Translations under genes and position numbers: made by a program
Shown: piece by piece, positions 43,913 to 53,554 of the stretch
Layout of the letters: every line of letters starts with the position of its first letter
Numbering within the stretch: position 1 is the stretch's first letter
Notes under the pieces: generated by a model
What the model saw: the letters and a program-made list of their open reading frames with translations, nothing else
Database searches by the model: none
Told to the model about the DNA's origin: nothing
From: Solibaculum mannosilyticum
GTDB lineage: Bacteria; Bacillota; Clostridia; Oscillospirales; Acutalibacteraceae
Assembly (NCBI RefSeq): GCF_015140235.1
Contig: NZ_AP023321.1
Coordinates: forward strand, 1,478,501-1,542,500
Direction of reading: 5' to 3'
DNA length: 64,000 nucleotides

Positions 43913-45594
43913 AAAAAGCAACCGATTCGATCCGTGCATCCATCCTGTCGGCGGTGGAAAAGGCTGGGGAGGCCGGTCAGCTTACCCCGTCTCAAGCCGA
44001 GCTTCCGGCCTTTATCGTGGAGATCCCGGGCGACACATCCCACGGCGATTTCGCCACCAACGCCGCCATGGTGTTTGCCCGTACCTTTCGTATGGCACCC
44101 CGCAAAATTGCCGAGATCCTGACCCAAAACATCGCTTTGGACGGATATCTGGACCGAGTGGAGATCGCCGGTCCCGGATTTATCAATTTCTTTGTGAACC
44201 CTCAGTATTACGCCGACGTACTGTTGGATGTGTCGGACAAAGGCGAGAATTACGGCCGATCCGATTATGGCAAGGGTGAGAAGGTGATGGTGGAGTTTGT
44301 GTCTGCCAACCCCACAGGCCCTATGCACATCGGAAACGCCCGCGGCGGCGCTTTGGGTGATGTCTTAGCATCGGTGCTGGATATGGCCGGATATAACGCC
44401 TACCGCGAATTCTACGTCAATGACGCCGGCAACCAGATCGAAAAATTCGGCATGTCCCTGGAAGCCCGATATCTTCAGATTTACAAAGGGGAAGATCAGA
44501 TTCCCTTCCCGGAAGACGGCTATCATGGCGCCGATATCAAGGAGCGTGCCCAGCAATTCGCCGATCAGGAGGGCGAGCAATATGTAGACCTTCCCTCTGA
44601 TCAGCGCCGTGCTGCACTGGTGGCCTTTGCCCTGCCTAAAAACGTGGAGGGCCTTAAAGCAGACTTAGGACGCTATCGCATTGAATATGACAATTGGTTC
44701 CACGAAAGCCTGCTCCATGAGGACGGTGAATTGACCGCCACCATCAATCTGATGAAGGAAAAAGGCCTGACCTATGAAAAAGAAGGGGCTTTGTGGTACA
44801 AAGCTACCGAGCATGGCGGGGAAAAGGATGAGGTTCTAATCCGTCAGAACGGCAATCCCACCTATTTTGCCGCCGATATCGCTTATCATTACAATAAATT
44901 CGCTGTACGTGGATTTGACCGGTGCATCAACGTGTGGGGAGCCGATCATCACGGCCACGTAGCCCGTCTGAAAGGCGCGTTGGACGCCATCGGCTTGGAC
45001 GGCTCTAAGCTGGATATCGTACTCATGCAGCTGGTGCATCTGATGCAGGACGGTGAACCAGTCCGTGTCTCCAAGCGCACCGGCAAATCCATCACCCTCT
45101 CTACTCTTCTGGACGAAATCCCGGTGGATGCCGCCCGTTTCTTCTTCAACATGCGGGAAGCCAACACCCAAATGGATTTTGATTTGACATTGGCTGTAGA
45201 GCAATCCTCTCAGAACCCGGTTTATTATGTTCAATACGCTCACGCCCGCATCTGCTCCATCCTCAAAAACTTGGCTGCTGAAGGAATTACACCCCGGACT
45301 TGCTCCCAAGAGGAGCTGATGATGTTAAACACGCCGGAGGAGCTGGAGCTGATCCGTCACCTCGCTTCTCTCACCGGCACTATTGTGGATGCGGCTAAAG
45401 CTTACGATCCCGCTCGTATCACTCGTTACGTCACTGATCTTGCCACTTTGTTCCACAAGTTTTACAATTCCTGCCGTGTCAAGGGTGAAAATGAACCATT
45501 GATGCAGGCGCGGTTGTCCTTGTGTTTGGCTGTACGCCAGGTAGTGGCCAATATCCTAAGAATGCTCAAAATCTCCGCCCCGCAGGTAATGTAA
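43897..45594 (+). CDS. argS: Arginyl-tRNA synthetase
   Basis: 565 residues. Class I enzyme: additional domain 1 with SHGDFATNAAMVFAR, the HIGH-type motif in GPMHIGNARGGALGD, catalytic-region NVWGADHHGHVARLKGAL, RVSKRTGKSITLS (in place of KMSKS), and the C-terminal anticodon-binding part with DALR-type helices. Charges tRNA-Arg with arginine. ATG 43897 lies inside ywiB, consistent with coupled translation. Confidence 0.95.
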   Translation: MSYVVKKATDSIRASILSAVEKAGEAGQLTPSQAELPAFIVEIPGDTSHGDFATNAAMVFARTFRMAPRKIAEILTQNIALDGYLDRVEIAGPGFINFFVNPQYYADVLLDVSDKGENYGRSDYGKGEKVMVEFVSANPTGPMHIGNARGGALGDVLASVLDMAGYNAYREFYVNDAGNQIEKFGMSLEARYLQIYKGEDQIPFPEDGYHGADIKERAQQFADQEGEQYVDLPSDQRRAALVAFALPKNVEGLKADLGRYRIEYDNWFHESLLHEDGELTATINLMKEKGLTYEKEGALWYKATEHGGEKDEVLIRQNGNPTYFAADIAYHYNKFAVRGFDRCINVWGADHHGHVARLKGALDAIGLDGSKLDIVLMQLVHLMQDGEPVRVSKRTGKSITLSTLLDEIPVDAARFFFNMREANTQMDFDLTLAVEQSSQNPVYYVQYAHARICSILKNLAAEGITPRTCSQEELMMLNTPEELELIRHLASLTGTIVDAAKAYDPARITRYVTDLATLFHKFYNSCRVKGENEPLMQARLSLCLAVRQVVANILRMLKISAPQVM

Positions 45595-45630
45595 TCCCGG
45601 GGTCAATCTTATGAAAGGCTGAATAGAACC

Positions 45631-46860
45631 ATGTCTTTCCCCTATCATCTTCCCCTTTTACTGGACGGTGCCACAGAAACCCATTGTTTAGCCGCCGACA
45701 TGCCTCATGGCGTTTGCACAGAACAGTGGATTTTAGAGCATCCAGAGGTTTTGTCCCAGTTGCAGCATGCCTTTGTGGCCGCAGGCTCCCAGGCCGTCTT
45801 AGCCCCCACCTTCGGCGCCAACCGTGCAAGATTAGAGCTTTACGGGTTGGGAGAACATATGGTACAATTCAATCAGAAATTAGTAAGCCTCACCCGCGAT
45901 ACCGTTGGGACTAATGCCCTTGTAGGCGGTACGCTTTCCCCCACCGGAATCCTTATTTCTGATGAGGACGATCAGTGGGACGGCGATGTAGTGTTTCAGA
46001 AATGGCTTACCATCTACCGGGAACAGATCTCCATCCTGCGGGAATGCGGTGTGGATTTCTTGTTCCTGGATAGCATGACCGGCTTACCGGAAGCACGCGC
46101 CGCCATGTTGGCCGCCAAACAGTCCCATTTGCCGGTGCTTTGTTGTCTTACGGCCGACCAGACTGGACGTACCTTATCCGGCAGTCTCTTTCTTCCCTCT
46201 CTTATCACCCTTCAAGCAATGGGGGCTGACGCGGTTGGCTTAAGTTGTTCCATCCCAGAGGATATGGTGGATCTATTGGAAGAAGCCCGTATGTTTGCCA
46301 CCGTCCCTCTCATCGCAAAAGCCGATGCAGGTCTCTCAGAGGCCGATGAAGAGGATCGTCTCGCACCTGAAGAATTTGCCGCTCAGTTTTCCCCCATCTT
46401 GCGGGCAGGCGCTCGGGTGGTAGGCGGATGCTGCGGCACCACGCCGGAACACATTGCTGAACTGTCTCGATTCCTACGTGATCTTCCGCCTGTCAAAACC
46501 CGGGTTGGAGCGGACGATTTTGTGGCTACCCGAGAAGACGAAGCCTTCTTCTTAGGGGATGACATCCTGCTCAGCGATCCTATTCCCTGCGACTATGGTC
46601 TTGCCGATGCCCTCATTGACATCGAGGACGAGCAGGTCAACGTCGTCAAAGTGCAGGTGCACAATTCGGAAGAAGCCCGTCAGTTGGCCATGGATGCTCA
46701 GATGTCCCGTTTGCCTATCTCCATCCTATCCGACGACCCGGACGCCTTGGACGAAGCTCTGATGCTTTATCATGGCCGTGCTTTAGTGGATTCCGACAGC
46801 GAAATGGACGAGCGCTTGCTCCGCCGTATTGCTGAACGATACGGTGCTATTGTCTATTAA
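45631..46860 (+). CDS. Homocysteine S-methyltransferase-like protein with extra C-terminal domain
   Basis: 409 residues. Homocysteine methyltransferase-type TIM barrel with LLLDGATETHC, Cys in GLSCSIPEDM, and the zinc pair in GGCCGTTPEHIAEL (residues about 270-275). The family transfers methyl from folate or S-methylmethionine. The last 110 residues (after about 300) form an extra domain resembling the methyl-accepting or cobalamin-linked domain in position but not recognised; cobalamin ligand motif DxHxxG is absent. No MetE-like N-terminus. Its role in methionine synthesis is plausible, not proven. Confidence 0.75.
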   Translation: MSFPYHLPLLLDGATETHCLAADMPHGVCTEQWILEHPEVLSQLQHAFVAAGSQAVLAPTFGANRARLELYGLGEHMVQFNQKLVSLTRDTVGTNALVGGTLSPTGILISDEDDQWDGDVVFQKWLTIYREQISILRECGVDFLFLDSMTGLPEARAAMLAAKQSHLPVLCCLTADQTGRTLSGSLFLPSLITLQAMGADAVGLSCSIPEDMVDLLEEARMFATVPLIAKADAGLSEADEEDRLAPEEFAAQFSPILRAGARVVGGCCGTTPEHIAELSRFLRDLPPVKTRVGADDFVATREDEAFFLGDDILLSDPIPCDYGLADALIDIEDEQVNVVKVQVHNSEEARQLAMDAQMSRLPISILSDDPDALDEALMLYHGRALVDSDSEMDERLLRRIAERYGAIVY

Positions 46861-46873
46861 AAAGCTATAGAAA

Positions 46874-46914
46874 AAGATCCCCCTTCCGGTAAAAGCCAGA
46901 AGGGGGATCTTTTT
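46874..46914. terminator. Bidirectional terminator
   Basis: AAAGATCCCCCTTC / GAAGGGGGATCTTTTT with a 12-base loop. Separates the argS-methyltransferase genes from the minus-strand PH-domain gene. Confidence 0.9.
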
Positions 46915-46935
46915 ATTCTGTCTACTAAAGGCTGA

Positions 46936-47340
46936 TTATTGATCGAACTCCATGCCGTCCCCGGGACCATCGTAATCGTCGATGATCTCGCCGGCACGCA
47001 TGCGGTATTGCCTCCGTGATTCTTCGATGTATTCGGAAAGGGCCTCCCGGAACTGGGTTACATTGCGGATATTCTTAATCTCCAAATTCGGGCTGGTCTT
47101 ATCCGACGAGACTACCTTGATACTTCCCAGACGAAAAATTTTCTGCATCAACGTCCGTTTAACCGTGATATCCATTACGCGGTAAAGTAAAATCTCATTT
47201 TCTACCGACGTAAGAAGCCCTGTATTGATCAGAAGCTTTTTGGGATTTAACGTGTATTTCGTGAAAGTCCAAGGCAAACCGAAAAAAAGCAGACGTTTGC
47301 GTTCCACATAGATTTTGGAACCTGTGCTGGATACGGGCAT
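46936..47340 (-). CDS. PH-like domain protein
   Basis: 134 residues from ATG 47340 with AAGGAG. Contains a bacterial PH fold: KIYVERKRLLFFGLPWTFTKYTLNPKKLLINTG, then EILLYRVMDITVKRTLMQKIF, typical of YdbT-like bPH_2 proteins. The C-terminal 30 residues are acidic. Start after the stop of rarA (47346), so the two are transcribed together. Function unknown. Confidence 0.75.
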   Translation of the reverse strand: MPVSSTGSKIYVERKRLLFFGLPWTFTKYTLNPKKLLINTGLLTSVENEILLYRVMDITVKRTLMQKIFRLGSIKVVSSDKTSPNLEIKNIRNVTQFREALSEYIEESRRQYRMRAGEIIDDYDGPGDGMEFDQ

Positions 47341-47345
47341 AATGG

Positions 47346-48635
47346 TCACTCCTTATTTGTGCGGCCTTGTGTGGAGCCCTTGATGGCGTCCCAGTAAGCT
47401 TTGGCCGCCTGCTCATTCTTATTATCTCCAAATTGATAATAGGACACATCTTTCAATCGGTCTGGCAGATACTGCTGGTCCACCCAATGACGGGCAAAAT
47501 TGTGGGGGTACTGATAGGTAAGACCTCGCCCCATCTTCTTGGCCCCTTGATAATGGCAGTCCTTCAGGTAGGCCGGCACATCCCCCGTTTTGCCGGCTCG
47601 GATATCCTCTGCCGCCGCAAGGTACCCCATATAGGCCGAATTGGACTTCGGTGCAGTGGCCACCAGCACAACCGCATCGCTCAAAGGAATAACGGCTTCG
47701 GGCAATCCCACCTGAAAAGCGGCATCCACACAGGCCTTCACCACGGCGATCCCTATGGGATACGCTAACCCCATATCCTCACAGGCACATACCATCAGCC
47801 TGCGGCAAGCTGATTGAAGATCTCCTGCCTCCAGAAGGCGCGCCAAATAGTGAAGGGCTGCATCTGGATCCGACCCTCTCATGGATTTTTGAAAGGCCGA
47901 TAAAATGTCATAATGCTGATCGCCGTCGCGGTCGTAGCGCATGGAGCTACGCTGGGCCAGCTGCTCTACTTGCTCTGAGGTCACTGTCCGAACCCCGTCT
48001 TCTACAGGAGCGGCCATGGCACATAGTTCCACCGCATTGATGGATTTGCGAACGTCCCCACCGCAGGCTACAGCGATCTGATGGGCGATATCCCCGTCCA
48101 ATCGGATGGTTTCCTTTCGTTCCTCCTCCAGGAAGTAGAAAGCCCTTGTTACTGCCTTCTCCACCTCTTCCGGCTCCACTGGATGAAATTCAAACACCGT
48201 ACATCGGCTCAAAATCGCACCATATACATAAAAATACGGGTTTTCCGTCGTAGATGCGATCAGGGTAATGCTCCCATTTTCAATGTGTTCCAGCAGTGTC
48301 TGCTGCTGACGTTTATTAAAATACTGGATCTCATCCAGATAAAGCAACACGCCTCCAGGAGCCGCCAAGGTATCCAGCTCCCCTACCACCGCTTTGATAT
48401 CGGCTGTAGAGGCGGTGGTACCGTTGAGCTTATGAAGACGTCGATGTGTCTGCTGGGCGATGATGGAGGCAACAGTGGTTTTGCCTACGCCGGGGGGGCC
48501 ATAAAAGATCATGTTGGGAATGTTGCCGGACTGGATAATGTTCCGAAGCGCCTTACCCGGCGCCAACATATGGGTTTGACCCACCACATCATCCAATGTC
48601 CGCGGCCTCATCCGATCTGCCAATGGTGCAGACAA
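47346..48635 (-). CDS. rarA: Replication-associated recombination protein A (RarA/MgsA)
   Basis: 429 residues from TTG 48635 (AGGAGGCG upstream). AAA+ ATPase: Walker A FYGPPGVGKTTVAS, Walker B LYLDEIQYF, sensor 1 ASTTENPYF and arginine finger ILSRCTVFEF, followed by the C-terminal MgsA domain with RGSDPDAALHYLARLLEAGD. Acts at stalled replication forks with RecA and SSB. Immediately upstream of the PH-domain gene. Confidence 0.95.
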   Translation of the reverse strand: MSAPLADRMRPRTLDDVVGQTHMLAPGKALRNIIQSGNIPNMIFYGPPGVGKTTVASIIAQQTHRRLHKLNGTTASTADIKAVVGELDTLAAPGGVLLYLDEIQYFNKRQQQTLLEHIENGSITLIASTTENPYFYVYGAILSRCTVFEFHPVEPEEVEKAVTRAFYFLEEERKETIRLDGDIAHQIAVACGGDVRKSINAVELCAMAAPVEDGVRTVTSEQVEQLAQRSSMRYDRDGDQHYDILSAFQKSMRGSDPDAALHYLARLLEAGDLQSACRRLMVCACEDMGLAYPIGIAVVKACVDAAFQVGLPEAVIPLSDAVVLVATAPKSNSAYMGYLAAAEDIRAGKTGDVPAYLKDCHYQGAKKMGRGLTYQYPHNFARHWVDQQYLPDRLKDVSYYQFGDNKNEQAAKAYWDAIKGSTQGRTNKE

Positions 48636-48670
48636 CCTTCATCGCCTCCTTTGTTCATCCATACTACCTA

Positions 48671-49435
48671 TTATTTCTCAGAGGAATCCTCTAAGAAAAA
48701 ATCCAGGGCATGCTGGACATATTCATCCCAAAAGCCCCATTGATGTTCTCCCGGCCCCTCTTCGTACCGATATGCAAGAGAAATATCATCCAAATGCCGG
48801 CGGAAATCATGATTTTGTTCCAATAGGAAATCATCTTCTCCACAGCAGAAATAGAGTACCGGCACCTGTCCCGACGCCTTACACCCATCGGCCAGCTGAT
48901 ACAAATTGCAGTCCGGTGGGACAGGCTCGTCCGGATCATACAACGCCACCATTTCCTGTCTCTGATGCTCATTGGCCAATTTCATGGTTTCCACAGCGTC
49001 CAGCGCGCCCGAAAGGGATGCTGCACGTCCGAATACATCCGGCCGGCTCAACGCGCATTTAAAGGCGCCGTATCCGCCCATGGATACCCCTGCTACAAAG
49101 GTATCCTCCCTTTTTTCTGAAAAGGGAAACAGTTCCCTGCATCGCTTTGGAAGCTCGTCGGTGATATAACTGAAATAATCCATGCCATAACGCATATCGG
49201 TATAAAAGCTCCGCTGCACTTCGGGCATTACCAGTGCAATCCCCCGTTCATTGGCGTACCGTTCCACAGACGTATTGCGCATCCAGTTGGAATGGTTGTT
49301 GCCGATGCCGTGCAACAAATAGGCCACCCTGTACCCTTCGGAGGGTACAGGGTGAAGTTCGCAGGGAATGGTAATAAAAAGGCTGGTCTGCATATCCAAT
49401 ACAGACGATTTTATATCCATCTGCAAAAAAGCCAT
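48671..49435 (-). CDS. Alpha/beta-hydrolase esterase (esterase D / tributyrin esterase type)
   Basis: 254 residues. Alpha/beta hydrolase with nucleophile GVSMGGYGAFK (Ser in GxSxG), oxyanion-type LLHGIGNNHSNW, Asp in CGEDDFLLEQ, and the His in GEHQWGFWDEY, matching esterase D and tributyrin esterases. Hydrolyses short acyl esters; substrate unknown. The gene contains an internal 13-bp perfect hairpin at 49325-49354. Confidence 0.85.
   Translation of the reverse strand: MAFLQMDIKSSVLDMQTSLFITIPCELHPVPSEGYRVAYLLHGIGNNHSNWMRNTSVERYANERGIALVMPEVQRSFYTDMRYGMDYFSYITDELPKRCRELFPFSEKREDTFVAGVSMGGYGAFKCALSRPDVFGRAASLSGALDAVETMKLANEHQRQEMVALYDPDEPVPPDCNLYQLADGCKASGQVPVLYFCCGEDDFLLEQNHDFRRHLDDISLAYRYEEGPGEHQWGFWDEYVQHALDFFLEDSSEK
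49325..49354 (-). repeat. Perfect inverted repeat inside the esterase gene
   Basis: 13-bp arms CACCCTGTACCCT / AGGGTACAGGGTG, loop TCGG (or an equivalent C(UUCG)G tetraloop). Lies inside the esterase coding region around the codons for HPVPSEGYRV. It has no T-tract, so it is not a normal terminator. May affect mRNA stability or translation. Confidence 0.7.
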
Positions 49436-49452
49436 GGAAAGTCTCCTACCAC

Positions 49453-50706
49453 TTATTCATAAAGGGGATATTTGTTGCAGAGTTCTGTGACCTGGGCACG
49501 GATTGCGTCGGCCGAATTCTCAAAGTCAGTGGCGGTGCGGAAGATAGCATCAGCGATGACGTCCATATCCTCTACACCCAGACCACGGCTGGTAACGGCC
49601 GGGGTACCCAAACGCAGGCCGCTGGTGACAAACGGGCTCAGAGGCTCATTGGGGATGGTATTCTTGTTGGCGGTGATGTACACCTCGTCCAGACGATGCT
49701 CCAGCTCTTTACCAGTGATATTCAGGCTGCGCAGATCCACCAGCATCAGATGGTTATCGGTACCACCGGATACCAAATTGACGCCCCGGTCGGTCAGGCC
49801 TTTGGCCAAAGCGGCAGCGTTGTCCTTGACCCGCTGCTGGTACTGTTTAAATTCAGGAGTCAAAGCCTCGCCCAGGCAAACGGCCTTTGCCGCGATGACG
49901 TGCATCAAAGGACCACCCTGATTGCCGGGGAAAACAGCCTTGTCAATCTGCTTTGCGTACTCTTCACGGCAGAGGATCAGGCCGCCGCGGGGACCGCGCA
50001 AAGTCTTATGGGTGGTGGTGGTGACGACATCGGCATACGGAACGGGCGACGGATGCAGTCCAGCTGCAACCAATCCGGCAATATGAGCCATATCCACCAT
50101 CAGCATGGCGCCCACTTCCTTGGCGATCTGGCCCAGACGCTCGAAGTCGATGATACGGGGATATGCACTGGCACCGGCCACGATCATCTTAGGCTTATTT
50201 TCCAGAGCCAATTCACGCAGATTATCGTAGTCGATCCGATGGGTGACGTCGTCCACGCCGTAGGGAATAAAGTTATAATATTTGCCCGACATGTTGACAG
50301 GAGAGCCATGGGTCAAATGGCCGCCATGGGCCAAGTTCATGCCCAGCACTGTGTCGCCGGGGTTCAAGAAAGCAAAGTAAACCGCCTGGTTGGCCTGGGC
50401 ACCGGAATGGGGCTGGACATTGGCATGCTCCGCACCGAACAACTTCTTGGCTCGGTCTCTGGCGATATTTTCCACAATATCCACGTATTCGCAACCGCCG
50501 TAATAGCGTTTGCCGGGATAACCTTCGGCATATTTATTGGTGAGCACGCTGCCCATAGCTGCCATAACAGCCGGGGAAACCAGATTCTCCGAAGCGATCA
50601 GTTCCAGATTGCGGCGCTGACGGCCCAATTCTTTTTCCATAGCCTGGCTGACTTCCGGATCATACTGGCTTACAAATCCAATTGTATCCATCATATCTGC
50701 ATACAT
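49453..50706 (-). CDS. glyA: Serine hydroxymethyltransferase
   Basis: 417 residues from ATG 50706 with GGAGG. A start 9 codons up lacks a site. PLP enzyme with [63 protein letters not shown] (PLP-Lys) and the folate-linked C-terminal [18 protein letters not shown]. Makes glycine and 5,10-methylene-THF from serine. No riboswitch is evident in the leader. Stands with the esterase on the same strand. Confidence 0.95.
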   Translation of the reverse strand: MYADMMDTIGFVSQYDPEVSQAMEKELGRQRRNLELIASENLVSPAVMAAMGSVLTNKYAEGYPGKRYYGGCEYVDIVENIARDRAKKLFGAEHANVQPHSGAQANQAVYFAFLNPGDTVLGMNLAHGGHLTHGSPVNMSGKYYNFIPYGVDDVTHRIDYDNLRELALENKPKMIVAGASAYPRIIDFERLGQIAKEVGAMLMVDMAHIAGLVAAGLHPSPVPYADVVTTTTHKTLRGPRGGLILCREEYAKQIDKAVFPGNQGGPLMHVIAAKAVCLGEALTPEFKQYQQRVKDNAAALAKGLTDRGVNLVSGGTDNHLMLVDLRSLNITGKELEHRLDEVYITANKNTIPNEPLSPFVTSGLRLGTPAVTSRGLGVEDMDVIADAIFRTATDFENSADAIRAQVTELCNKYPLYE

Positions 50707-50978
50707 AAAGGGTTCCTCCATCCTATTTTGCAATTATATTTTAAAAAACGTACAATTTCTTCCATTATACACAAATTATCGCACAAATACAAGCGATCTC
50801 CCTGAATTACCACTAGAAATACCATACGTTCTTCCCGTTCATCACAGCCCTTTTTTCTCTGATTCGCATCTATTTGCACGACATTCTTTAAAATCCCTGT
50901 ATAAAACAAGGGATACAATTGACTTCATCTATTATAATGATACTATGTAATAAATCATCCATAAAACATTAAGGAAAC

Positions 50979-51461
50979 ATGAAATTGAGAGAGGTTGTGA
51001 CATCAATGGATTTTAAAGAATTTAAATACTATCTCTGGGATTCCCTGCGGGATATCAACGAACAATTGGATCGCGTATTTGAACCGGCCTGCAAGCAATA
51101 CAATCTCACGATGATTCAAGCTCAAATTCTTTTAAAGATCGATCACTTTGGCCCCTTGCGCGTGGGAAGCCTTGGGAAGAGCATCAACATTGCCGGAGGC
51201 AACATCTCTTCTCTCTGCAAAAAGATGGAAAAACAAGGCCTCCTGCTGCGGTATCGGGATACGGAGGATGAACGTGCTGTCAACATCGCTTTGACTAAAT
51301 ATGGACAATCGGTGGTAGACGGCATCAGCATCATTTTGAGGGAACAGTATTCTGCTATGATGTCCTCCCATCCCCAGGAGGATCTGGACTGCATTGTGGA
51401 AGGTCTCAAGCGATTGAACGTTTTGCTGCACAAGTTAAACAGTTCCCCCGCCCTCTATTGA
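50979..51461 (+). CDS. MarR-family regulator
   Basis: 160 residues from ATG 50979; later in-frame GTG 50997 or ATG 51006 are possible and spacing is ambiguous. Winged helix (LTMIQAQILLKIDHFGPLRVGSLGKSINIAGGNISSLCKKMEKQGLLLRYRDTEDERAVNIALT). The MarR family commonly represses the following efflux gene; 31 bases later is a MATE transporter. A TATAAT at 50933-50938 stands upstream without a matching -35 box. Confidence 0.85.
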   Translation: MKLREVVTSMDFKEFKYYLWDSLRDINEQLDRVFEPACKQYNLTMIQAQILLKIDHFGPLRVGSLGKSINIAGGNISSLCKKMEKQGLLLRYRDTEDERAVNIALTKYGQSVVDGISIILREQYSAMMSSHPQEDLDCIVEGLKRLNVLLHKLNSSPALY

Positions 51462-51492
51462 TGAAACAACGGAAGAAGGAGAAGTTGCATTC

Positions 51493-52896
51493 ATGACTAA
51501 TAAGACGTCCAATGACTTAGGACGGGATAGCATTGGAAAGCTGTTGTTTCGTTTGGCGGTCCCCTCTATCACCGCCCAAGTGGTCAACATGCTTTATAAC
51601 ATTGTGGACCGCATTTACATCGGCCATATTCCCGGTATCGGCGCTACTGCACTCACCGGTGTAGGCGTCACTTTCCCCATCATTATGATTATCGCCGCTT
51701 TTAGTTCTCTCATCGGTATGGGAGGCGGTCCCCGCGCATCCATCTGCATGGGACAGGGAAAATACGATGAAGCCGAACGGATCCTGGGCAATTGTTTCGT
51801 CACTCTTTTAGGGATCTCCGTGGCGCTGACAGCTCTTTTTCTCCTGACAGGAGAACCTCTTCTTTATCTCTTTGGAGCCAGCGATGACACTTTGCCTTAC
51901 GGCTTGAGTTATATGAATATCTACGTCAGTGGCACTATTTTCGTCCAAATGGCCCTGGGGCTCAACAGCTTTATCACCATTCAAGGGCGTGCCAAAACCA
52001 GTATGCTTACGGTAGTCATTGGTGCGGTGGCCAATATTGCCTTGGATCCCTTATTTATTTTTGTGTTCGACATGGGCGTACAAGGTGCCGCTATCGCCAC
52101 CATTATTTCGCAGGCGTTATCATCGGTGTGGGTCCTGTGGTTTTTGATGGGCAAACGCACTAAGCTCAAGATCCGGCGCAAGTATCTCCAGATCAAGTGG
52201 TCGATTGTGGGACCTGTTTTAGCTTTGGGGGTCTCCCCTTTTGTTATGCAGAGCACGGAAAGCCTTGTCAACATCGCCCTCAATTCCTCCCTCCAGTGGT
52301 ATGGCGGCGACATTGCCGTAGGCTCTATGACCATCTTGTCCAGCCTCATGCAGGTTTTCACCCTCCCTCTCACCGGATTGACGCAAGGCGCACAACCTAT
52401 TATCAGTTTCAATTACGGCGCCGGCAACAATGACAGGGTAAAAAAAGCTTTCAAGCTGCTGATTCTATATGGGTTTGGATTCGCCTGTGCGTTCTGGCTG
52501 ACGGTTATGTGTATGCCCCAGGTTCTCATCTCGCTCTTCACCTCCGACCCTGAACTCATCGGATTTGCTTCGTGGTCGGTGCGTGTTTACTTAGCGGCCA
52601 TCTTCATGATGGGAGCCCAGATCTCCTGCCAGCAGACCTTCATCGCTGTGGGACAGGCAAAGATTTCTCTTTTCCTCGCCACTTTACGCAAAATCATCAT
52701 CTTGATCCCCCTTATCTATATTTTACCCAATTTCTTATCCGATCAAGTATTTGCCGTATTTTTGGCCGAACCCATTGCCGATGCTGTGGCATCTGTCGTA
52801 ACGGTGACAATTTTCTTTTTGCGGTTCAAGAAGCTATTGGATAATAACCCCAATATTTTGAAGCATCAAGCCTCTATTTCCTTAGAAGAGGACTAA
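51493..52896 (+). CDS. MATE-family multidrug/Na+ efflux transporter
   Basis: 467 residues with 12 membrane segments in two bundles. N-terminal LFRLAVPSITAQVVNMLYNIVDRIYIGHIPGIG and later NSSLQWYGGDIAVGSMTILSSLMQVFTLPLTGLTQGAQPIISFNYGAG match MATE (DinF/NorM-like) exporters. Likely coupled to ion gradient. Forms an operon with the MarR gene. Start has AGAAGGAGAAG. Confidence 0.9.
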   Translation: MTNKTSNDLGRDSIGKLLFRLAVPSITAQVVNMLYNIVDRIYIGHIPGIGATALTGVGVTFPIIMIIAAFSSLIGMGGGPRASICMGQGKYDEAERILGNCFVTLLGISVALTALFLLTGEPLLYLFGASDDTLPYGLSYMNIYVSGTIFVQMALGLNSFITIQGRAKTSMLTVVIGAVANIALDPLFIFVFDMGVQGAAIATIISQALSSVWVLWFLMGKRTKLKIRRKYLQIKWSIVGPVLALGVSPFVMQSTESLVNIALNSSLQWYGGDIAVGSMTILSSLMQVFTLPLTGLTQGAQPIISFNYGAGNNDRVKKAFKLLILYGFGFACAFWLTVMCMPQVLISLFTSDPELIGFASWSVRVYLAAIFMMGAQISCQQTFIAVGQAKISLFLATLRKIIILIPLIYILPNFLSDQVFAVFLAEPIADAVASVVTVTIFFLRFKKLLDNNPNILKHQASISLEED

Positions 52897-53116
52897 ATGG
52901 ACTAAAAAAGTATAAAATCCCTCTTGACCCGATGATTATAATAGAAGTAGGGAGTGTTTCTTTTGGAGGATTTTGGTATACTTTCGGAGGAGCCCGTAAA
53001 GCATCACCAAAAAACGCCTTTTTCCCGCGGCTGCACTTCGTGAATAGCGTATCACGGGTTGGGGTGAGGCAAGGCCTTGATTAGGCCGATCTATTGACAA
53101 AAGGAGTTGCTACTCG
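52897..53116 (+). other. 220-base intergenic stretch with possible structured RNA
   Basis: Contains TATAAT (52937-52942) and several potential stems (for example CGTGA / TCACG and AGGCC / GGCCT). The transcript could be a long leader of the next gene or a separate small RNA such as 6S RNA. No defining motif seen, so it stays unassigned. Confidence 0.3.
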
Positions 53117-53509
53117 ATGAACTGGCTTCGTAACTTTATGTCCGGCCGCTATGGACTGGACCAATTATCCTTGGCTCTGGTGATTTTAACCATGGTGCTC
53201 ACTCTGATATCCAGCATTTTCCGGTGGCCTATTTTGGTGATCCTCTCTTATATTCCGCTGCTTTTGTGCGTTTTACGGTCGTTATCCCGCAAGACTGATA
53301 AACGTTATCGTGAAAATCAGCGGTTTCTTAAGATTTGGAATCCCATAAAGTCCAAATTTTCCCTGTGGTTTTCCCGCCGTGAGGACCGGAAAACCCATAA
53401 GTATTTCAAATGTCCCCATTGTTCTAATACCTTACGCGTCCCAAAAGGACGGGGTAAGATCAGCATTACTTGTCCTGTTTGCAAGACCCAGTTTATTCGT
53501 AAGTCCTAA
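53117..53509 (+). CDS. Small membrane protein with C-terminal zinc ribbon
   Basis: 130 residues, AAAGGAG before ATG 53117. Two membrane helices (residues about 18-34 and 38-56), a basic middle and a C-terminal cytoplasmic zinc ribbon CPHC (residues about 97-100) ... CPVC (about 117-120). Resembles small zinc-ribbon membrane proteins that occur beside Suf-like genes in Clostridia, but no function is known. 45 bases later, smsC begins. Confidence 0.7.
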   Translation: MNWLRNFMSGRYGLDQLSLALVILTMVLTLISSIFRWPILVILSYIPLLLCVLRSLSRKTDKRYRENQRFLKIWNPIKSKFSLWFSRREDRKTHKYFKCPHCSNTLRVPKGRGKISITCPVCKTQFIRKS

Positions 53510-53554
53510 GACAGTCAAAGCCTGAATTCACAGTATAGTTTGGAGAGAACAAAA

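Noticed and set aside
49696-50805. 369-residue plus-strand frame opposite glyA
   Set aside because: Shadow of a GC-biased essential gene on the other strand; no ribosome-binding site and unlikely composition.
50919-50938. TTGACT close to TATAAT before the MarR gene as a promoter
   Set aside because: Spacer is only 8 bases, too short for a sigma-A promoter; the same near-miss occurs at 52924-52942.
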